A program made the position numbers and the translations under genes. The notes under the pieces were generated by a model, which saw only the letters and a list, made by a program, of their open reading frames with translations, had not been told where the DNA came from and searched no databases. Positions 11,294 through 20,961 of a stretch of DNA of 64,000 nt are shown here, in pieces (positions within the stretch are counted from its first letter, which is position 1; the number at the start of each line of letters is the position of its first letter). This stretch comes from Trichuris trichiura. Taxonomy: Eukaryota; Nematoda; Enoplea; Trichinellida; Trichuridae. The stretch covers positions 1 through 64,000 of the forward strand of contig JBAJFE010000032.1 in NCBI GenBank assembly GCA_037903355.1, read 5' to 3'.

Positions 11294-11509
11294 CTGTATA
11301 TTACGGCCTATAGGAACACTATTCTGCCTAAGTAATGGGTGGTAATAATTGGCCCAGTTGGTACTTCCTAGGCTCGAATCCGACTTATTAGTCCTATGAG
11401 CTGAACAGCAATTCTTCTACCTCAATTAGACTCACTAAGTGATTAACTGGGCCAATCATTACTACCCATTACTTAGGTAGAGGGGTGTTCTTATAGGCTG
11501 TAATATACG
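11294..11509. mobile_element. Fold-back MITE, copy I
   Basis: A 216-bp hairpin-forming element. Its arms of about 65 bp are inverted copies (ttacggcctataggaacac against gtgttcttataggctgtaa; cctaagtaatgggtggtaa against its complement). It is flanked by ATA (11291-11293, 11510-11512), possibly a 3-bp duplication as in PIF/Harbinger elements. Copy II has it at 40975-41180; copy III at about 61905 reads straight through without it. Confidence 0.75.
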
Positions 11510-12657
11510 ATATATGGTTCAACGAATTCCACAGGAGATATTGTTGGTTACACCTCAATGGATTGATAATCTAGTCTGAGCATAATTTCCATTTGCATTG
11601 GATTAAGGACTCCCGCAGCTGTTCGATCGTGTGCTCATTAGATCCTTTCACGTTTAATGTTCATTTACTGACCTACTTTTACAACTCAGTAGGGTATCCC
11701 TAGTGCACGCTTTTCCGTTTCACGACTGGTGCCGGTTGGTTTCTCATGACAAACATCGAAGTCGCTCACTCGATGATCGCTTGCCCGTCACTACTTCGTC
11801 GGTTGGTAATTCACTCGCTTGCTCGCTCGATGTTTGCTCGCTCGACCATTTGCCATCTGCGTGTCGCAGCAGGTTGACCGTTGCTCGTTGTTGCACAGCT
11901 GCACGCACGCTTACTGAATCGCTAGGCAGCGGCCCTAAACAACACAGCTGCCCGTTTGCCAGCGCAATCGTCCAAGAGGCGGCTTCGTCCTACTTCAATG
12001 CATGTCGCCCATTCTAATCTTACCCGCCACTCGGTTTCTCTCGTCGTGCTATTTCGCTGCGGCTTATTCTCAGTTTGGTCGTGTCATCATCTGCCAATAT
12101 TGTGTGTCAGTTTAGACGAGTCTAGATTACTACTTGTCGTCATTGCTTCATACTCTAATAAACAGTATCGTTCCTAACCTCTGCCTGAACAATGATTGCA
12201 AATAGTGACACAAGTATCTGTGTAAAAAAAATTGTGACTATCCATCGTAACAAAGGCGAACAGGTCAAGGTCTCACTAAGTGGCTACATGATTTATCAAA
12301 AAATACCGTTCCAGCACCAGACTGACCTGACCTGAATTAATTTACACCTCAAATTCAGATATAGTGAAAACTCAAGTAAACACTTTCTCCTACACATTAC
12401 TCTTATTCTGTAATTAAAAAATTCTGAAGGCTAACTTCATTGTTCTCTGCACATTTTGGTAAAAACCATGTCAACCATTGCTTGCCAGTTTGGTCTATTT
12501 CAGAAAAATACCCTCTAGCAAATATGGGAGAAAGCTGTGAAAATAGGTCTGGAGGAAAAACTGGTTACTTCATTAGAACCCATGCTGTCTTGATTACTTA
12601 TAATGCATCTTTTCGTCCGACCACCTTTCGCGAGGGTCATCAGACTCCTATAGCGCG
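11510..12657. other. Spacer upstream of B1
   Basis: About 1.15 kb matching 41181-42331 and about 61930-63190. ORFs here (for example 11703-12017) are kept in copies I and II, but copy III shows a different frame in this stretch, so coding is unlikely. An aataaa at about 12160 could serve a transcript, but none can be assigned. Confidence 0.5.
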
Positions 12658-12667
12658 CAGAAGGATT

Positions 12668-13033
12668 GTAACGAACAGAGGACCAAACCGTGACTTAACC
12701 TCGGCGGTTGGTGATACGTACAACACACCGGAGAGAACGGAATTTTACTCAGCAAGAAAACAGACGAAGACGAACGAAAGTAGCGAGCAGAAAGACGAAC
12801 TACCGCACGAGAGCGAAACGAAAGCGAAACTGCCCCAGATCTCCCTGTACGAGGCACCTAGCGTTCCCTTGGTCCCTTCGTGATAAATGGCTGAGTGACA
12901 GATGACTACATCTGTCAGTAACAGCGAAGGTGCCGGAAGGGCTTGCACAGGAATGATTGATCACTTTCGTTACGGCCCGTTGGGTTGTCTCCTTAGGCAG
13001 TCCCTTCAGCAACGGCAACGTCATCGTTTCCGT
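12668..13033. mobile_element. Insertion of about 366 bp present only in copy I
   Basis: Copy II reads cagaaggattttatag without interruption (about 42331), whereas copy I has CAGAAGGATT on both sides (12658-12667, 13034-13043). The unit begins TGTAACGAACAGAGG, if one base of the repeat is counted in. It ends catcgtttccgt; a second copy end at window bases 1-33 ends catcgtttctgttaca, so the family's ends may be TGTAAC...GTTACA. The transposon class is unknown. ORFs inside have no recognisable product. Confidence 0.6.
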
Positions 13034-13043
13034 CAGAAGGATT

Positions 13044-13890
13044 TTATAGCCCCGTCATCAAGAGATAAACGCAGAAGGTTCTGAGCTTCGGAAAAACACT
13101 TATCCCTGTCATTGGCGGTATGATAAAGTAAAGAAAGAGAAAAGCGAGTCAGACTTGAGAGTGGGTCTCGCCATTGGAGCTCTCGCCAATCATAGTGGTT
13201 CATGACACTGATAGCAACGCTGACGTCTAAGTGCAGTGGGATATATGGGATTAGGCACCATATCATTCTTGTTACTCAGGAAAGACCAAGGCAGCAAGGC
13301 CAGAAAACGTTGACTGCTCCGATTGAGCAGATCGCTTTCGCGGGGTGATCCTTTGTCAAGCCTACGTCATATTAAAGGGACTTCAATATTCTTCTTTTAT
13401 CATTCCATTACGCTGGACACGAACCTGTGACATTCGACAGCTATCTCTCTTCACAAATCGTGCAACAAGCACTGTTCCTATGCATACCAAATATTATTCC
13501 GAAAGTTGCTAACAATGCATAAGCTTTGCTTTTCCCTTGCAAAGAGTTACAGGAAGGACTGCTGCAGCATCTCAGAGAGGTGCCACTTCAAGTTTTGAGA
13601 TGGGCTGTATCAAGTCACTTCGCGCCTCTCTACAGCTACTGTCTTCTGCAACTCCTTGACAAAGTACGAATAAAATGTCTAAATGAATATAGAACAGCAA
13701 AGCATTACAATTCAAAACTGAGCCATAGCTTGTCAAAACAATTACTATTTACCTGGCAACGATAGAATTTAGGCAAAGCTTCGAATCGCGCCAAGTAACG
13801 GACATGATCCTGCACATCACTTGTAAGCCACACTTCAGTTACAGTGGCTGCTCTGTTATTGTTGCATCTGTTATCGAAAGTTTTTGTGTG
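13044..13890 (+). promoter_or_regulatory. Upstream region of histone gene B1
   Basis: 847 bp matching 42340-43185. An ORF at 13526-13765 also exists in copy II (42822-43061), but nothing identifies it. The last 90 bp before the start (cacatcacttgtaagcc...) are conserved. A splice acceptor such as cttcag (about 13833) may serve, but no intron is as clear as in type A. No TATA box was recognised. Confidence 0.35.
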
Positions 13891-14382
13891 ATGGCTCTAA
13901 CAAAAAAGACACTCAGACTTTTAGGTTCACGTGGAAGCCGTTCCGCATCCCAAACTAGTCAACTGGAAGAGAAGCTGTACGGCAAGGATCATCGACGCAG
14001 AGACAGTCGCCCTTCGAAGCATTCGTCGTCAAAGTCCGTAAAGGCTCGCTCTGACAAGGGAAACAAGACGGTAACAGAAAACAACCGTCGGCGTCGTCGC
14101 CCGGGCGTGTTAGCCCTAAGGGAGATTCGATTATTTCAAAAAGGAACGGAGTTGTTAATTCGTCGACGTCCCTTCCAGCGCGTCGTTCGTGACGTTGCAC
14201 AGCGTCACGGCAAGCCTGAGTTGAAGTTTCAGCGTATTGCTTTGGAAGCATTGCAGACTGCAGCGGAGGCTTATTTGATCGGCCTCATGGAAGACACAAA
14301 TCTGGCCAGTATCCATGCAAAGCGACAAACCATTATGCCGCGAGACATGCATTTAGCCCTTCGTCTTCGCGGCGAACTGTGA
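13891..14382 (+). CDS. Histone H3 variant, centromeric H3 (cenH3/CENP-A)-like, type B (B1)
   Basis: A 163-residue H3 variant, the diverged sister of type A. The tail (1-67) shares the block [20 protein letters not shown] with type A but starts [14 protein letters not shown]. The fold runs from RRPG (69-72) through [30 protein letters not shown], loop 1 RHGKPELKF (again one residue longer than H3), [20 protein letters not shown] and [18 protein letters not shown]. It lacks the final MRF of type A. The frame is open upstream to 13804, but B2 has a 1-nt difference just before the ATG, so the conserved MALTKK start is preferred. AATAAA follows at 14482-14487. B2 differs at about five residues, mostly in the tail. 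Confidence 0.85.
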   Translation: MALTKKTLRLLGSRGSRSASQTSQLEEKLYGKDHRRRDSRPSKHSSSKSVKARSDKGNKTVTENNRRRRRPGVLALREIRLFQKGTELLIRRRPFQRVVRDVAQRHGKPELKFQRIALEALQTAAEAYLIGLMEDTNLASIHAKRQTIMPRDMHLALRLRGEL

Positions 14383-15367
14383 GTCAGACACTTAGCAATT
14401 GCATGTTCGTGCCGCTTTTCATAATATTTTATGCTTTCGCGGTATTTATTCCCGGTATTCTTTACTGATGCGTGATTATCCAATAAACAGTTAACGTTGG
14501 GATGTCTTGTCTGTGAACTTTAATGTAAAGTAAACATGCTTTAGTCGTGCGTTGCGGACGAGTTACAAAGCCTCATATGTGACTGGAAAGAAGGGAAGCA
14601 TGAGACTATGCTCGGACAGAAAACGGGCAGTTTATATAAGTGCCGCTTGCGTCACGTGTTCTTCTACAAAGGAATGTAGGCGTTATCACAGCAATGCTGC
14701 AGCGAATAAACGTTTAGTGTCAGTGTACATTACTATCATCGCTGACGGCAGGACAAGATTGGTCCCGAAAGCTCCGAAACTGTTACGTTTGTTGTAATTT
14801 TCCTTAATAATTGCTGATCCATTTGTTGGTAGGGCATCTGCTTCGGTTAATTCAGAAATCAACAACGGGCAATAAAAAACTGTAAGGAAGAAACTCCTTT
14901 ATGAGAATGGTGTCAGTGTACCCGCGACGCTCAAAGGCAATTATTGACTAGTCGACAGAAGACTGAAGTGCTCGGGCAACTTGCCCGCGCGTACGCACAA
15001 GTATTTTTCTGTCGATAAATGATCCATTCTAGCGCAGCTGCTGTACTGCTTGCTGATTGCAGAAACTGACTTTTCAATATTGGCCTTCGGTTCTATTCGA
15101 AAAAATGTCAAAACATTTGCAGAGCCAATCGCTATCCTTTCTTCGCTTCCGTCCAAGCGACACAAGAAGGTTATTTGGTGGCTCCGTTAGCAAATATAAC
15201 TGTCTTGTCAGATCTTTTACTATTTATCTAATGGACACACAATTTAAGGAACTGCATTGGTGCAGACTGCTGGCAAAAGTGAGCGCGAGCCTTAGAATCA
15301 TGAACGAACTTTGCATTGTTACGGCACTGGCATTGCACTACTCTATCGCCGTACTTTGGTCAAGAAC
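14383..15367. other. Spacer between B1 and its fossil, with a weak conserved ORF
   Basis: 985 bp. An open frame from the ATG at about 14598 to 14797 (CVTCSSTKECRRYH...VPKAPKLLRLL) is also open in copy II (to 44096). The two copies differ there by a 4-base loss and a 1-base gain that together preserve frame. The frame is not kept in the related C unit. No function is recognised, and it may be part of a non-coding region. Confidence 0.3.
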
Positions 15368-15740
15368 ATGACCAAGATCGCTGAAGCCGCAGAGCCAAGG
15401 CGGCGCAAATGGTCGCCAAGAACGGGACAATTGAAACAGCGTTACTTGGCAAAGACTATTTGCTCTGAAAGACGCTCTAGTACACCCGCTGCTCAAGAAT
15501 CGAACGCATGATGCACACGCTGCAGCAGTCGCCCAGGCGATGTGTCGCTACGAGTAAACCGAAAGGGTTACAGCTGCTATTGATTTGACTTGCCGAGCAC
15601 TCCTTCAACGCGTTCTGCCTTGAAGACACACATCAGCAAGCTGAACCAAAAGTTCGTGCGTATCGCGTTGACTGCGTGACGCGTCGGTTTTCAGCGTGGT
15701 AACGAGCAGAATGGTTCCGTATGGGTAACGCATTTCGACG
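15368..15740 (+). pseudogene. Decayed H3-variant pseudogene downstream of B1
   Basis: The best preserved fossil. It keeps a start ATG followed by accaagatcgctgaag, a basic tail (EPRRRKWSPRTGQLKQRYL) that lines up with the [14 protein letters not shown] block, then gcagtcgcccaggcg (RRPG), gccgagcactccttcaacg (RRPFQR) and tcagcaagctgaaccaaaag (loop 1). Frameshifts and stops end the frame after about 48 codons. It sits 985 bp after the B1 stop, as does its twin at 44668 after B2. Homology fades after about 15700. Confidence 0.7.
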
Positions 15741-17403
15741 TCATACAAGGGGAAATCCTCTAGTAAAGAGTGCTAGGCATAATGAGAAGCCAAAAAACAT
15801 TTTGAACGTTGATTGAACATTCAGCCTGTTATGTATGATCAGTAAAGTGACCCTCAAAGCATGAGCAAGTACTAATACCGATAAAAGTGACTGGTGAGCA
15901 CGTCCTTAATTCCTGCTCTATTTACCGAAGTAGGTAGGTACGGTGAACGAGCACTTCTACGGTTGAGAAATGAAAAACCAGAACTGGAACTTCTTCTCTA
16001 ACCTGCTGCACCTGCGTTTAAATCAGCCTAAGCGGTGAGACGCCGCGCTGCAGGAAATACATGCCAATACTTGGAGATGCGGCTTTTAACGCAGGCCAAC
16101 CTAATGAGACACATGCCGCGCACGCCGACACGATGCGCAGCCTCTGTTCAGAATGACAGGTGAGGTTGAAAGCTAGCTCAGTGCTTCTCGATGAGTACTT
16201 CGCAAATCTACCTTGCTGAAGAGTCACGAACAGTGTTGACATTGTTCACTTGAGTAAGGTCTGCTTTTGATTCCGTTAACATATGGCTTCTTGCCGTGCG
16301 CGTAGTTGAAGTCACTTCGTGGCGAAAAGCGTTCAATTGGAACGATGCATTTTGTCTCATAACACTTCGCCTCTGATTATATGACACGAGGTAACGCCAA
16401 GAAGACACAAGTCAATACATTGTGGTTGTGTCAAGAAGAATTTCAGAGGAAAAGCGCATTTAGTGATACCTCTTTCTGTTACAGTCGTATACTGCTGCGT
16501 TGAAGCTAGCAGCAGCGTAGTATGAAAGTGTAGCTGATCTACTTTTGTGGCTCCTGTCAACGTGCTCCTAGCTACAGGAAGATTTACTGTCGGTTATTCG
16601 ACGCAGGGACTAATTTATCTTTCCGTCACCTGGACGTTGGTAACTCACTGAATCTAGCACGTCTGCTTTCCCATATCAGCTACTGACGTAATAGTTCAAC
16701 GTTCAGGTGAAGCGGAACAGCGCCAAATCTAAGCCTTATATATAAAATTCAAACAGCAACTTTCAAGGAAACCATTGGGTAGCTACTGCTTGAAGGCACC
16801 GCGGCGGTGGTAGGTAGGTCAACCAACGCTCTGATATGGTAAGGCGAATGTAGTCGAATGCGCGAAGAAAATCTGTCTAATTCGAGCTCGGCGCAGCGGT
16901 CACTCATTTCGTGTTTGGCCACTCGTTTTGTATTCAGCGAATGCAATACACCATCGCAGCATCGAATCTGATCCGCCGTCTCCCCGCATAAGTACACAAC
17001 AACTACGGCTTACAGACGTCACGCGTCACTGCCAGCACTGGTGACGTGAGCGAGTCGCAGGCTGCAGCCTGCGTCGCTTTTATTTTACATAATTTATAGA
17101 TCACGTGAAACTGTTGACCACTGTTACATTTTGAAGGTGTTGACTTTGTTTATATTTAATTGTTCAAGTTCAGATGGCGCACACTATCTGTTCAGAGAAG
17201 GAAAAACGAGCTGTACATCATCTTCCTATTGCACATGAAAATAGCCAACCTCTGTTGGCAGCAAAAACTTTTACGTAAACCTAAACGATTCGACCTATAC
17301 ATACCAACTGTTTCCGAAGACTGGAAAACCCGAAGCGGCAGCAACTTTCCCTGATCGACGTAGTTAACGTTTTTCAGCTGAACAAGACCAAAAAATAGAG
17401 GAC
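15741..17403. other. Downstream spacer of unit B1
   Basis: 1.66 kb without a supported gene. Relative to copy II it has lost about 540 bp (45786-46323 there); copy III keeps related sequence (about 59220-59640), so this is a deletion in copy I. A 34-bp segment near 16405-16440 with ends acacaa/ttgtgt is extra here. Nothing else recognised. Confidence 0.5.
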
Positions 17404-17789
17404 TGTGGCAATACTGGGCAGTGAACTGGTCCCCCTCGTAGCGCAGTGGGATGATGTTTCGCCTTGCCTGGCGATGACAATGTCCCCCCTACGGTTGTAG
17501 GGATGCGGCCCTATTGAGGTTGCGCCTAGCGGGTGGAGTCACCTCCTCGGTGATGCGCCGCCCCCTTCTTGTTACCGACGAACGAGCCGTTCACCCCAGA
17601 ATTGCCCAAATTCGTCTATATAAGATTACGGGAACTGGGGTTTGAGTGAGTTTTTCCGTCTGTTTCTCCCTGATCGTATGACCGTTCCATCGCTGTCTTG
17701 TATCCAGTCATCACCTCAGTGTTCTGTGTTTATACATCAGTAAGTCCCAGTGGCATTCGCCTACAAGCGAACGAGGCATTAATGGGCGG

Positions 17790-18410
17790 AGGCCAGGCTG
17801 ATAAGTCCTTTGAATTATGGCTGATCCTGAAGTATGATGGATCAGGAAAACAGGCGATCAAAGAAGGGATCGAGTAAGTAGAGCTACTGTGCAAGCTGCG
17901 CGGGATCGTTGATACTGCGACCGCCATACTCATACGCCTCAGGGTCAGCGCCCTCGCCGTGTTCCTTCAGTTACAGGAGGAAGAAAAAGGACACCCGTTA
18001 GGCTGACGGAAGCTCTACTAACCGCCTTCGCAGCCGACCGTTCTAATGCCTACGAGAAGTTCATCACAAGAAAGTTCAGCGCAGAAGAAGCGCCAGACGT
18101 CTTTCTGGCTGCACTGCAAACCGTGGCCTCATGTTTCAGCGGTGTCTGAGAGAACACTGGTATGTGTCTTCGTGAGTGGCCTGTCAAAAAATTTCCGAAA
18201 ACTGCTGAAAGCTGGACCGCGTATGGATGATCGTACCTTGAACCAAATCGTGAGACGAGTTTGGGAGATCATCGAGGGTGAGCGCCCCATAGGCGTTCAG
18301 GAAGTTTGTCTTAGCGCCAGAGACTCCAAGGCGCAATCGCAAACAGAAGGCTGAGCATGGCGATGCTTCGCATGCGATGGTTTAGACCACTTCGCGAGGA
18401 ACTGCCCAAC
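17790..18410 (+). pseudogene. Broken gag of the LTR element
   Basis: Gag, the capsid/nucleocapsid protein of the retroelement, in at least three frames. A capsid-like stretch is in one frame at about 18003-18150 (AYEKFITRKFSAEEAPDVF) and continues in the next (18140-18354; VCVFVSGLSKNFRKLLKAG). A zinc knuckle C-x2-C-x4-H-x4-C follows at 18364-18405 (CFACDGLDHFARNC). Frameshifts and stops disrupt it. The order capsid then CCHC knuckle supports the gag reading. Confidence 0.65.
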
Positions 18411-18598
18411 CCTAACTGAAGGACAAAGGCATGACCACACTGGTAAGAGACCCGATTGCGAGCCTCAGACGCAAAACCGTCGTCGCAGAAGATTTGGCGC
18501 AAAGAATCCCAAGCCTCAGAGAAACGAGTGCTTGGAGGAACCGCTGGCGCTTGCATTCTCCCCTCGCTGACTATGACAGAGCGCTGCCGACCGTTTAA

Positions 18599-19228
18599 GT
18601 GGAGATCGATGGCGTAGAACGAAACGGCTTGGTGTGCATTGGATGCTCAAAGTGTGTCGCTCACGTTTCGTGCTGCGCAAGCTGGAGGAAAAACCCGGCT
18701 AGCATAGTTGCGGTAGATGCTAGAGAGATACGTTGCCAAGGCCTGGGAATGGTGCAGCTACAGTCGGTTGAAGGAGGCCGGGCTGGAGTCGATGTGCTTG
18801 TGACTGCTAGGAAGCCGTTGGGTTTCGATTTCAGTCTTGGAATAAATGCAGTGAGAGCTCCGGGCGGAGTGTCCATCAACCCTCGATGCCACGTGCGATT
18901 TGGAACGGAACGCAAAGAGATCAGTGCCGCAGGCGTTGCCAGCAACAAGTTGGAGGAAAAGAACTTCACGCTGACATTTGACCCTGTCGCCCGTTGTCAG
19001 ACTGCTGCTTGGAGATGGCCGGACGCTGGAGGACAGGACGTCTTCTGGAACAAGATCGAAGGATATGGATATATGCCAGAGGCCAGAGCCAAGTGCGCAT
19101 ACAGAGAAGAGTTGCAGAATTGGATTGAAAACCGCTGGTTAATGCCGTACGATAAAACGAATACGGACCAGCGAAAAGGCTGTTGTGAAAGCCTTCTGAG
19201 CACGCATGCGATGGGACGCGCGTTCTAA
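18599..19228 (+). pseudogene. Broken protease/pol start of the LTR element
   Basis: An open frame of about 209 codons resembling the protease and start of Pol of Ty3/Gypsy-like elements. A CSKCVAHVSCCASWR stretch is followed by KPLGFDFSLGINAV and EELQNWIENRWLMPYD, which in intact relatives leads into reverse transcriptase. The aspartic protease active site expected as DTG just before CSKC reads CIG, so it is lost. Reverse transcriptase and most of RNase H/integrase are deleted or scrambled; only a short echo (VFSYCGRVTRVPHWW, 19318-19362) follows. Family assignment is from memory of similar proteins. Confidence 0.55.
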
Positions 19229-20013
19229 GGTTGAGAGTCTAGGGGAGGCTTGACCGAACAGCGGGGCGAAGGGACGCCGACGTGGGCGATGTACTGCTCT
19301 GACTGTCCCGGCGATCAGTGTTCTCCTACTGCGGCAGAGTGACACGCGTTCCCCACTGGTGGTTGGCAATCGCCACTGCGGCTAATCAGCCCGTCTGCGC
19401 AGCGGCTAGCGACGGAAGCGCCGAACGGTCATACGATCAGGGAAAAACCAACGGAAAAACTCACCCACCACGGTGTGGGCCAACCAGGTGTCAGAAGGAT
19501 GGTCTAGTTTGCCAGAAGCGTCCAACTGACGGTATCCAAACGGCTGGTGCATCAAGTCGTGACCGACTACGAGGTCTGTCGAAGTTTTGATCCTGCTTCG
19601 GTGAAATGGAAACGTGGCGGAGAATCGGCAGGAATTCACAGGCTGTGCCTCCTCCAAAGCGGTGATCAGTAAGATCAGGGGAGAGTGTGGCAATGCTGGC
19701 CAATGAATCAGACCCGCTCAGAGCGCAGTGAAATGATGCCTCACCTTGCCTGGCGTCGACAATGTCCTCCCTGTGGCGCGACCTACCGAGGCCGCGTCTA
19801 GCGGGTGAGGTCACATCTTCGATGATGCGCAACGCCGCTTCAAGTCACCGATCAACGAGTCGTTCACCCCAGAATGACCCCGAATTGGTCTATATAGGAT
19901 TACGGTAACTGGGGTGTCAGAGCCTCTCCGCCGGTCTCCCCTGATCGGACGATCATTCCATCTCTGTCTTGCATGCAGTCATCACTTCAGTGTTTTGTGT
20001 TAATAAACCTGTA

Positions 20014-20426
20014 CTCTTGCCTATCGTCGCAGCGGCGTTTGTCTGCAAGAACTGTAAACGGTACGCAGCTGATGGTTGTCATGCGGTTTTTTCGTGGCAT
20101 ACAATTTCTACGCGTACAAGTGACGTAATCTGCAGCTGTCACTCGCTCACGACACTGGCGTCGGCGCTTCTGAGTGATGTGCGTTGTTCTCAGTTGTGAC
20201 GTAATGTTTATAAGCACATAGCAGAAATGCCTATTAAGGACATGTGGTTGCTTGAACAGAGTCAGGCGTTCTGTATTCAGTCTCTGTGTTACCCTATTTG
20301 AGACATGCAATGTGGTATTGAGAAAGCCCTTAGTACAGAAAGATAGTACGTCAAGTAGAACATAGAGTTTTCATTGGGACGTTAAGGTCTGGTAAGGAAA
20401 ACAAATTTTTTTCCAGAACTGCCAGG
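20014..20426. other. Short region between the LTR element and C unit copy II
   Basis: 413 bp with no match elsewhere in the window that I could see and no gene. TGACGTAA-like motifs occur at about 20122 and 20197. Confidence 0.4.
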
Positions 20427-20727
20427 TTAGACCGTCATCCGTCTTCGGCGGAAAGGCGAAAAGCTGTTGAAGTCGCATTGAAATTGCATGTCTATTATTT
20501 GTTCGCCGTTCATGCTTCCGATTATTTTAAGATGTGCAAACTTAATCGAGTACAGGCAGTTCTCATATAACGCCTGTTTACGTAACGCGTTTTTTGCTCG
20601 TACGGAATTTCAACGGCTGGAAAGCGTGAGTGCATTGCAAAATCGTCTTGTATTTTCGCCCACCGAGACTAAACACAGACCGCTCTAATCATATGCGAGT
20701 TTTTCAACCACGTGCAAGCGAAGCGCT

Positions 20728-20961
20728 GATTCCACTGTGACAGAAATGTTTATGGTGATTTTCAGAAGCTGCATTCTCACAATGACCGTTAATAGCATCG
20801 TGGAGGTCTGGAACGACGTATCGAAACAGTGCATGCTTTGTACTTGGCGGAAATGTGTTCCGGATTTAATGTGCGATTTTAAAGACAGTGCCTTTTGCGA
20901 GATTATTGAAAGCTTCGTTCAGTTGGCAAACATCCAAGGCATTGAGAAAATGAAGTCTTAG
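20728..20961 (+). CDS. Unrecognised small ORF in the C unit (copy II), coding status doubtful
   Basis: Partner of the ORF at 709-975, same frame and stop; the first ATG is at 20737. Changes such as EACSE to EVWND cluster and most differences are replacements, which argues against strong constraint. The AATAAA seen after the copy I stop reads aataat here. Confidence 0.15.
   Translation, partial: DSTVTEMFMVIFRSCILTMTVNSIVEVWNDVSKQCMLCTWRKCVPDLMCDFKDSAFCEIIESFVQLANIQGIEKMKS

Larger units (their letters stand above)
17404..20013 (+). mobile_element. Decayed LTR retrotransposon, copy I
   Basis: Two direct repeats bracket a 1.9-kb interior: the 5' LTR (17404 to about 17747) and the 3' LTR (19686 to about 20013). 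Both start TGTGGCAAT and share blocks such as gcgcagtg.gatgatg, tctatata.gattacgg and cactTcagtgtt, followed by an AATAAA in the 3' copy. The interior keeps broken gag and protease pieces but no full reverse transcriptase. At the matching place in copy II only a solo LTR remains (47223-47568). Exact outer ends and target duplication could not be settled. Confidence 0.75.

Noticed and set aside
13804..13890. Upstream extension of B1 by 29 codons
   Set aside because: B2 has a 1-nt difference in this stretch that breaks the frame, so MALTKK is the conserved start.
13955..14251. Minus-strand ORFs across the histone genes (also 43250-43615, 7814-8137, 37514-37837)
   Set aside because: Antisense shadows of the histone coding frame or of the fossil; no independent support.
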